Under the pieces are notes generated by a model, which worked only from the letters and a program-made list of their open reading frames with translations, was not told where the DNA came from and made no database searches. A stretch of DNA of 16,049 bases. It comes from Cerioporus squamosus. Lineage: Eukaryota > Basidiomycota > Agaricomycetes > Polyporales > Polyporaceae. Shown here piece after piece: positions 9,250 to 16,049 of this stretch. A program made the position numbers and the translations under genes. Within the stretch, counting starts at the first letter, position 1; each line of letters opens with the position of its first letter. The stretch is taken from contig JABYQS010000652.1 of NCBI GenBank assembly GCA_022592435.1, positions 1-16,049 of the forward strand, read 5' to 3'.

Positions 9250-12038
9250 TTAGTCTGTGCGCTCGCTGCGCCGACTACCTTTCGACCTCTTGCTCGACCG
9301 GCTCCTGCCACTCCCTGAGACTTGGGGGTCAGCCGGTTCCTCAGCCTTGCGCTTCCTGGAGGACGAGGATGAGCTGGGCCTGCCATCTGAGGGAGCGGCC
9401 ACCGTTCCACTGCGTTGCCCTTTCGAGCGCAGATGCGCCTTGTAGCTTGATGGTGTCTTGGAAGGTGGGGGCATCTTCTCGGCATCGGATCGCGGAGCGC
9501 CAGAACCTGTCTTCTTGGAGGGTGGTGAAGGCTTCGGCTCGGCGTGAGTGTCGTGGATGACTCCAGGTATGCTGGTATGTGACTTGTCGAGCCACTTGCA
9601 GGGGACGAAGTCGATGTCTGGCCAGCCCGGGGATGCAAGGGCTTCGTCAAAGAGCTGAAGTACATCGTCGTAGGTCATCGGTTCAGGTTTTGAGATCTTG
9701 GAGCCGACGCTCTTGATGACAAGGAAGGCCATGTCACGCAGGAGCTTGATGAGAGGTTGGTTGTCGGGAATATCAATCATATCCACTATCGTTTCGAGCC
9801 ACTCGCTCTTGTTCCCGGCGCTAATCAAGTCGTCTCCGTACGCGAATACTTTCTGGGCTTTGGCCTCTGGGAGATTGTGAACCGTATGCCGCAGGACCAC
9901 CCATACTAGGATCCAGTAGAACGATTCGAGATCGTGATGTACGCCGTGGACGACGGGACGGCGGAGAATCTCGAGAGCCATGAAGTAGTAGGTGCCCTGT
10001 AGATATCGTTAGTAACACACCGTGGTATGATGAGGCAAAGATACCGACAGTTCGTTCCCTCCGCTCATCATTTTTGTATGTGACCGCTACGCCCATACTC
10101 TCGAGGCCGTCAACGTCGGCACGATCTGCATCTGCGGACGGAGGCACTTCGTCGCCAGGGGCGACATCCGTCATGGCGCTGTAATCGAAGTCGTGAATGA
10201 AACCGACAAAGCTTCCATCCTTGGCCTCGTCCAGAATCAAAACGTTGCCGACACTGACGTCACGATGGAGGACGCCGGCCTTCTCGAACGCCAGCCTATG
10301 ACCTGGCCCCAAGTTAGCACACATCCAAGTAGAGAGCATTTGAAGACCAACCTATCACTGCATCTCTGAGAGCGAGGACAAGCTCCTTCGTGTTCTTCGC
10401 CTTCGTAAGGGTGCGCCCAACATCTTCAATGACCAGGCGCATGTGGCTGCGTTCACGGCATGTCCACTTCTTTCCGCCCCCGATGGCCCAGGAGAATGTC
10501 TGATGTTGAGGATACCGGTGAGGGTAGGTAGGAGCTGCAAGTAGGGGGTGATGAGCTTATCGCCGAGGAACAGAGGTGGCGACGTACCTTGGGGCCTGAT
10601 TGCCTTTGCTATACCTGCAGACGACGCTGCTGGCATCGGATAAGAGGGCAATCTAGTCTCCCGTTTCCCGTCCATGATAGACACGTCTTCACTCGACCTC
10701 TTCCATTGAAGAACATCGAGCTGACCGAGATCGCCACCACAGACGAGCTTTGAAAGTCCAAACCGATCCTTCTCTGGAATCTTGTCAGATAGTCTCTTGT
10801 AGAACACCTCCTCGGGGTTCCGTATGACCTGTCGCCACGCCTCCTTCAAGATCCTTGGCTTCGTCTTCATGTCCTTGTCTCGATGGGGATCGTCGATGAG
10901 GCGGCCATCAGGGCCAAGGATCCGCGTGTCCTCGATGGTAAGCCACACCGTTGTCGCTCGAGAGAAAAGCCGTGAGTTCACGTCGAGCAGACGGTACAAG
11001 AGATACGGCTGCATGATGGCCCCATCCGCGCCGCTCGGAACCAAGACCCTACGGCCCTTATGAACCTCTTTGAGCGCGCTGCTGACGTTGCGGACGCCAG
11101 CGCGTTCAAGCTGTTCCGTGATCCAGAGCTGATCACCGACTGTAAGTCGTCTGACAGTAGGATCGGCACCCGCAACGATAGCATCAGGAGAAGCGGGATG
11201 TGTGAAGTCCCATAGGAAGCGCTGGAGGTACTGGGGGTGTTCGTGGATGGGGAAAGCAGGGGAGACGAGCGCGGACGTGTGATCGTACTTGATCACCCGT
11301 ACAATGTCGCCATAGATTCCGATGACGAAAGCGGAAAGGAAACCGTGGGCCAGAAGGAGATTTCTTGCACTTCGGGCACTCTGGACGGCGGTAGTGGCAT
11401 TCAGACCACCTTCTCTAGGGTAGGGATCTTCTTCGCGGGTCGGCTTGGCCTCGATTATCATCGCGATGTGTTGCCAGGGTGAGGTCTTCATATCGCCAGA
11501 AAAAATGGGGTTTCCCGGGAAGGAGACACAGACATCGGGTAACGTCCAGGAGTTTGGCTTCACGAAGTCGCCGAAGGGGAAGTACATGCGTGTGCCATGG
11601 GTGTTGTAGAAGAAGAGCTTCTTGTCGCCAAAGTGCGAAACCAGCTGGTCCAATCCGGCGATCTGCAACCACCTCAGTTGAGTACAGCGGCGAAGGACAG
11701 ACTTCACTCACCAGCCCATTATAGCTCCAAACTTCCTTCCCTTTCTCCGGGTTGAACGCCGAGAAGGCGTTGTCGATGTCGTTCGTTGGCTCGTGCGGGA
11801 CCGATGATGGGAGAAGATCGTCAAGGAATTGGTCGAACTGACCAGGAAACCAGTGGATGCGACCGGTGATCTCGGCGCGCCAGTTCTCGGCGGCGGCTTC
11901 CTTGGTTGAGTGAACGTCTGCGGGGCGGACGGGGTGAGCATTGCCCTTCTGAGAACGCGGGGAGGCGAAGGTGTCCGCCATACCTGAGCTGCCGGAGCAG
12001 CTGCAAGCGCTGCTAATTGAGGCGGTAGAGATGGACAT
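9250..12038 (-). CDS. FunK1-family fungal protein kinase (kinase 2)
   Basis: Exons on the minus strand: 12038-11712, 11662-10588, 10534-10352, 10302-10049, 9996-9250; introns of 49, 53, 49 and 52 nt, two with clear branch sites (TGCTAAC, TTACTAAC). The total is 2586 nt, 861 residues plus stop. The start at 12038 reads MSIST as in kinase 1; upstream in-frame sequence has no better ATG. The pre-kinase block includes IEAKPTREEDPY, FVIGIYGDIVRV, DPTVRRL and WLTIEDTRI. KKWTCRERSHMRLV precedes the catalytic loop GVLHRDVSVGNVLI (HRD 541-543, N548); HDFDYSA has DFD at 566-568; RTGTYYFMALEIL spans the last intron, whose donor GTCGGT is unusual but keeps frame. The C-terminal 100 residues are Ser/Lys/Arg-rich (SSRKRKAEEP, SSKRSKGSRR), probably disordered and possibly nuclear. 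It shares two intron positions with kinase 1 (G|HR, RT|GT), so the two are diverged paralogues. Substrates are unknown. Confidence 0.93.
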
Positions 12039-12240
12039 TTTATAGGTGAGGGTGGTGGTTGGGATAGAGGTGCTGGCTGCGGCGAACAATGGGTCGGTGC
12101 GTAAGCGCTAGTCGTGAAGACCACGATGCACTTCTCATAAGCGAGGCAACCCCTTCCGTTGGTTCCGGTGTGTGAGACAGAGATAGGGCAAAGAGCTCAC
12201 ATTGTGATTCGAAGCCCGCCGTGGTAGAATAGGTCCAGAG

Positions 12241-12248
12241 GAATTGGC
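12241..12248. repeat. Left 8-bp target-site duplication
   Basis: GAATTGGC directly precedes the left end of the TIR element and is repeated exactly after its right end. Confidence 0.85.
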
Positions 12249-12262
12249 AGGACCCCTGATAA
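12249..12262 (+). repeat. Left terminal inverted repeat
   Basis: AGGACCCCTGATAA; identical to the reverse complement of 13024-13037. Confidence 0.88.
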
Positions 12263-12274
12263 TACGGGCGTCAC

Positions 12275-12434
12275 TCTCTTCTGCGTACGGACCAGGATGG
12301 GTGGGCCGGCCGGTGGGAGGTCTCTTCAAAGTACGGACCGAAGTGGCTGAGGAGGGCCCGGAGGTCTCTTATTTGTACGGACCTGATGGGCGCCTCCAGG
12401 CGACGGCGGGAGCAGTCTCTTCAGATGACGGACC
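12275..12434 (+). repeat. Left subterminal repeat block, four units
   Basis: Units of the form TCTCTTC, about four bases, then TACGGACC or TGACGGACC occur at 12275-12293, 12321-12339, 12365-12383 and 12416-12434, all in the same orientation and 44-51 bp apart. Arrays like this near element ends are typical transposase-binding sites; that role is inferred here. Confidence 0.8.
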
Positions 12435-12665
12435 ATTGACAGGGCGCTTGACTTGCCGAGGTGACCGTGCTTATCGGAGTTTCGTCTCAGTAAGCATTGT
12501 AGTTACTGTTTAGACGGAGTTTTTATTCTACTATGGTGTGCAATACTCAGAAGACATGCGTTAGTCACTCGCGCGGACATTGTTTTTGCAAAGCTAACAT
12601 ACGCCGAGAGGGTACAGGGGCTGATCAAGAGAAGTACAAGCTGTCCGTGAAGGACATGCAGGATT

Positions 12666-12782
12666 ATGTCTGCTGCAGAGGGCCCGCGCAAAGATCAGGA
12701 GGTCGCGAAGGAGTTGGGGAAGAAGCGGCGGCGGCAGGCCTCAGACGCCGATGCCAAAGAGCATGAGGACGACGAGGATTGA
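12666..12782 (+). other. Charged coding remnant inside the TIR element
   Basis: A short frame from ATG 12666 to TGA 12780-12782 encodes MSAAEGPRKDQEVAKELGKK followed by a basic and then acidic tail ending HEDDED. The basic-then-acidic C-terminus looks like the end of a real protein, possibly the last exon of the original transposase kept in an internally deleted copy. There are no catalytic residues and the assignment is a guess. Confidence 0.25.
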
Positions 12783-12886
12783 TATCACACATGGACGTTC
12801 TACTGTGCTAGTACGTTCTGTTGCATTATAGGAAGCATCCACGACTGTCGCAATGTGTATACGATGTAAAACGCGCTCACGCGCAC

Positions 12887-12978
12887 TCTCTTCGAATATA
12901 CGGACCTTCGCGGGCGCTTAGCGCAGTCTCTTCAATGACGGACCAAAATTGGCTATAAGGCAGGTTGGCGTACGGACC
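12887..12978 (+). repeat. Right subterminal repeat block
   Basis: Two full units at 12887-12906 and 12927-12944 and a partial TACGGACC at 12971-12978 match the left-block consensus in the same orientation, not inverted. Confidence 0.75.
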
Positions 12979-13023
12979 AAAATGGCTGGGGACAGCCTCG
13001 ACCTTTGAAGAGAGTGTCGACCG

Positions 13024-13037
13024 TTATCAGGGGTCCT
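13024..13037 (-). repeat. Right terminal inverted repeat
   Basis: TTATCAGGGGTCCT, the exact reverse complement of 12249-12262. Confidence 0.88.
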
Positions 13038-13045
13038 GAATTGGC
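13038..13045. repeat. Right 8-bp target-site duplication
   Basis: GAATTGGC, identical to 12241-12248. Confidence 0.85.
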
Positions 13046-13784
13046 CCGAGTAGAGAGGGCCAGCTGAGCTTCAAGCAGGTGATGCGAGAACAATGGTCCA
13101 GAAAACAGGGCGATGACGAGGTTGCTTGACTAGTCCACAGCTCTCTTAAACGGAACACGTCAGCGCTGTCTCGATAACCTGCGACAATGCGCTTTGCGGA
13201 ACCATGTGCCAGCGGAACTTACCACGCTCGGACACAATCGAGTTTTTGTGTCAGAGCCGAGCAACGCTGGGTTACGGGTAAGAGGATGCAACCGTATCAT
13301 CGATAGCGCGTGGTCTCGATGGCGGAGGTGGGAGACGGTGAGCCGGGGGACGATGTTCAAGTCCAAGTTCGGAGTCTCGAGCGCTCTGCCCCCTAACATG
13401 CCGAGTCCTGCCGAGCGCCCAAATGCTTAACCACCGGGATCGCGGCCTGTCGGTACGACTCTCAGGGCGTATCTCATTGCATGCTGTTATGCAAAGCGGT
13501 TCCCTGAGACAACTACACCCAAGATATCCGGAGCCACATAAGGGGATACTTGTTGCACAAGCACCGCCAAACCATTCGACTCGGAGTCGGCACGCGGTGG
13601 GGCCTACCCGACAGGCGGAGCTGCGTGAACTCGGAATGTGAGGAGGCGAGTTTGCGCGGCATGAGTGCTTTAGCGATCCGCGCTCGTGTTATCTGATGAT
13701 CCCTTCATCGGGAACGGATTGTCGAGTGTTGAGCTTCATGCTTCAAATTGCCTGAGGCCTAGGCCCTAGGGTGGACCGACGTCC
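13046..13784. other. Stretch without a supported gene
   Basis: Short open frames on both strands, none with recognisable motifs or a coherent splice pattern. A GTTCAAGTCC word near 13353 resembles a tRNA B box, but no cloverleaf can be drawn around it. Confidence 0.45.
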
Positions 13785-14561
13785 GTGCTGGTGAGGTCCA
13801 TTTTCGTCGTCAAATTGGAGCGTTCTCCCATCCTGCGCCTAGAGAAACGCAGGATAGAGCCTCGGAGAATCCAGCAAACAGACAATCTGTTTCGCGTGAA
13901 TCGCTGCCTCAGGTTACCATCTGCCTCAACACCCGGGGCAAAGACACGCGCAGATATCCTGACTAAACGATTCACGGCTTTACAGTGCGTCGATGAGTTC
14001 ATCCCTCAAGGATGCGGCCCTGGGGAAATGCAAGTAAACTCGGAGAAGTCGCGATGTGTCAAGCAGGCGTGCCGCTGCGATAACTTCCTACGGATGATCG
14101 TCAATAGCGATCGAGGTAGAAGCACCGTCAGTACGCACAAAGAGGGCTCTACGTTGGTTGAGACGTTGAAGGGTGTCGCTTCCGCTCTGGCGATAGCGAC
14201 ACAGAGCCAACACCTCTAAGTTGGGGATGCGCTGTGTTTGCCGAATGCATGGGCGATCCTGGTCGTATTCAAGGAGTTCAATATCGCGTTGAAACAGGGC
14301 ATTGTCGCACTGGCGTATATACGGGAGCCACGCCTCGCGAGTGTGATTCACAGGTCGTTACAGGGGATAGCGCCTGCCAAGAGGTGCCACGAAGGTTGCA
14401 CGGCTCGAACGACGATTGTCAATGACGGTGGACTACTTATGCCAATTGACCCGCTTGCGTTCCCAGTACAAATCGAAGTCGCAGATAAGTGTACAACACC
14501 CCAGCGCACTGGGTCAAAGAAACATAGTGTCCCATCCAGGATGCCGATCTACACACATTAG
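13785..14561 (+). pseudogene. Unrecognised open frame interrupted by one stop codon
   Basis: One plus-strand frame stays open from 13785 to 14561 except for a single TAA at 14217-14219. It has no upstream ATG in the usual position, contains KTRADILTKRF in the first half and a leucine/alanine-rich stretch (AWAILVVFKEFNIALKQG) in the second. Nothing identifies a family. The opposite strand is also open for 87 codons over 14088-14351, so coding direction is unsure. It may be a relic of a transposon or gene, or a chance long frame. Confidence 0.25.
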
Positions 14562-14601
14562 TCCAAGAGGTAATTAGTAAGCGCTAAGCAGTAAGATAGA
14601 T

Positions 14602-16049
14602 CTACGCCATGTACTCTCGCAGCTGCGCGATGTGCGCGTCTCGCCGCTTCACGATGTCCGCATGGACGATAGTGCTACGCAGCTCCGCCTCCACCTGCCA
14701 GCTCTCTCAGCCTCCAACAAGGACAGGTTAGGGGCATCTCAACGTACCTGAATCAGCCGATCTGCCTCCCACATGCATTGGGCAGACTCTCCAGAGCGAC
14801 ATAGACGGCCGGGATGGATGAACTTCGCAGCAGTTCCTGCTCATTGATACGCAGGATGGCGAACGCGATGCGGAACAGGACATCCACGCCGTCGACCATG
14901 AAGACGTCCCACACGCGGAACAAGGTCTGCAGCTCCGCGTCAGATGCACATGTCCGAGGAGGGAGACAAGGAGCAACTCACCTCAATGGGAAGGCAGTCC
15001 GTGAACAACGAGAGGAACCACGAGAAACAGATCGCGCCAAGATCTACACTGAGCTGAGGAGGTGTGCCGACAACTTCGGCATCAGCTCCCGCACATAGTC
15101 AGGAGCACATGGGACATGCGCGCGAGCTTAGGAGAGAAGGCGAGAAGAAGTCTTCGGGGGGATACGCTCGATGATGGCTGTGAGGACCCAAAACGCCTCC
15201 TTGGTCTGCATGGACGAGGAGCAGGTCGACGTGACGGGTTCATGCCTTGACAGTAACCCACAGCAGGATGCGTCTGGTAGGCAGCATGAGTCAGCGCGGC
15301 AATACAGAACAGTTCACGGATGAGCACTCACCGCTGTAAGCATCAAGACCCGCCGCAACTTCTCCACCCCAGCGCCTGTCCGACCAAAGAAGATGTTCAA
15401 GGGCATGGTTCTACACACGTCCTTCTCATCTCCTGACGACGCTGCTCGTAGGATCGCACTCGGCGAGCAAGTCCGCGAAGACGCCAGTTCGCGCATTTCC
15501 AGTGCCCCGCTACACCTAACCATGCCTTCGATCTATACGCGAGAGGGATGCCATTCCGCACAAGCCGGTCGAACTCCTTCTTCTCGTCCTTGCTCGACGA
15601 CAGCCAAACTGTGCAAAACCGATGAGGCCTTCGCTATGTTCGAGTTCCTCAGCCTCATCCGCTGTGCCAAGGCCCAGCAGCTGCCGCGCCCACTGACGAC
15701 GGTAGAGCGGTTCCCCGACGAGAGCGATTTGTTCGTGGTCGCTTTGCTCCGATCTTCAGGAATAAGTCCCACTCCTTGCGCTGTGCTGCCTGCCGCTGGT
15801 CATGTATGTCTCTGAGCTGCTGGAGCGCCGGCTGATCGTGTTGTGGCAGATATGGCGAGGGGTGTCGGAGTCAACTGAGAGAACCGACGACGACGACTTG
15901 AGCGTCGCAGCGCTGAAGACCGTCGACGTTCGCTTCACCCGTCTGGAAGAGGCGGGCGATGCACCGCGCGAGCGCTGCGAGGAGGCCGAGATGGAGTCGC
16001 CACCGGGCGTGCGCGTCGTTGGGCGCGTGCCGTGGACTGATACTGACAG
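14602..16049 (-). pseudogene. TBC-domain Rab GTPase-activating protein gene, many single-base frame breaks
   Basis: Reading leftward through three frames gives a continuous TBC (Tre-2/Bub2/Cdc16) protein; such proteins speed GTP hydrolysis by Rab GTPases in membrane traffic. Recognisable blocks in order: Ser-rich N-terminus; QLRDIHDQRQAAQRKEWD; GLIGFAQFG; EFDRLVRNGIPLAYRSKAWL; CSGALEMRE; GVFADLLAECDP; DVCRTMPLNIFFGRTGAGVE, with the catalytic Arg in the expected place after the FF; HPAVGYCQGMN, with the catalytic Gln finger; AFWVLTAIIERI; YVRELMPKL; DLGAICFSWFLSLFTDCLP; TLFRVWDVFMVDGVDVLFRI; then a helical tail ending AQLREYMA and TAG at 14602. Introns fit at 14695-14747, 14927-14981 and 15274-15331. 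About a dozen one-base length changes, nearly all losses, break the frame, with no nonsense substitution in the homologous frame. Either the gene is a fresh pseudogene or the sequence has errors. The 5' end and start are not resolved and may lie beyond the right edge. Confidence 0.82.

Larger units (their letters stand above)
12249..13037. mobile_element. Non-autonomous TIR DNA transposon, 789 bp
   Basis: The ends are perfect 14-bp inverted repeats: AGGACCCCTGATAA at 12249-12262 and its reverse complement at 13024-13037. With one small gap the similarity extends to about 33 bp per side (both arms reach CACTCTCTTC). An exact 8-bp duplication flanks the element, showing insertion rather than chance. 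An 8-bp duplication fits the hAT or KDZ/Zisupton-like superfamilies; the end sequence alone does not decide between them. No full transposase is present, so it depends on a partner elsewhere. Tandemly oriented subterminal repeats lie at both ends. It sits about 210 bp upstream of the kinase 2 start codon. Perfect ends and duplication suggest a fairly recent insertion. Confidence 0.88.

Noticed and set aside
12040..12046. TATAAA word just before the kinase 2 start codon
   Set aside because: It abuts the ATG, too close to act as a TATA box for that start.
12249..13037. Reading the repeat units as a CRISPR-like array
   Set aside because: Units are imperfect, unevenly spaced, confined to both ends of a TIR element, and the organism is eukaryotic.
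13330..13375. tRNA-like B-box word GTTCAAGTCC
   Set aside because: No A box at the right distance and no acceptor or T-arm pairing.
13940..13980. KTRADILTKRF resembles the ADIxTK motif at the end of Copia-type RNase H
   Set aside because: No reverse transcriptase, integrase or LTR is found on either side and the surrounding residues do not continue the match; one short motif is not enough.

Overview
The window looks like nuclear DNA of an agaricomycete (mushroom-forming basidiomycete). Genes carry many 45-70 nt GT..AG introns. Two genes encode FunK1-type fungal protein kinases, a family expanded in Agaricomycetes, and one encodes a divergent F-box/leucine-rich protein of the kind that is also expanded there. 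Nothing bacterial, viral or CRISPR-like is visible.

Layout, left to right. (1) 1-1594, plus strand: an MDR-superfamily NADPH-dependent alkenal/enone reductase, cut by the left edge, 11 exons; its 5' half cannot be joined in one frame as given. (2) 1733-4489, minus: FunK1 kinase 1, four exons, 861 residues, convergent with the reductase. (3) 4490-6738: mostly non-coding. A roughly 52-bp imperfect inverted repeat (4807-4860 / 6554-6605) encloses 1.7 kb holding a TATA-like site, a doubtful small spliced gene and a doubtful one-helix membrane ORF. (4) 6739-8653, plus: F-box/LRR-like gene with a 20-nt first coding exon. (5) 8654-9249: no convincing gene. (6) 9250-12038, minus: FunK1 kinase 2, five exons, also 861 residues. 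(7) 12249-13037: a 789-bp terminal-inverted-repeat transposon with perfect 14-bp ends and a perfect 8-bp target duplication, about 210 bp upstream of the kinase 2 start. (8) 13046-14601: no recognised gene; one broken plus-strand frame. (9) 14602-16049, minus: a TBC-domain Rab GTPase-activating protein gene, still recognisable end to end but interrupted by about a dozen single-base length changes.

The two kinases and the F-box protein may act in phosphorylation and ubiquitin-linked protein turnover, but nothing shows that they form a pathway; they read as members of expanded accessory families. The reductase and the TBC protein are ordinary conserved genes. The most notable signals are the intact-ended TIR element in a kinase promoter and the patchy single-base deletions confined to the two outer genes while the long kinase and F-box exons between them stay open. 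I see no fully new biological system. Exon models are manual inferences from splice consensus and reading frame.
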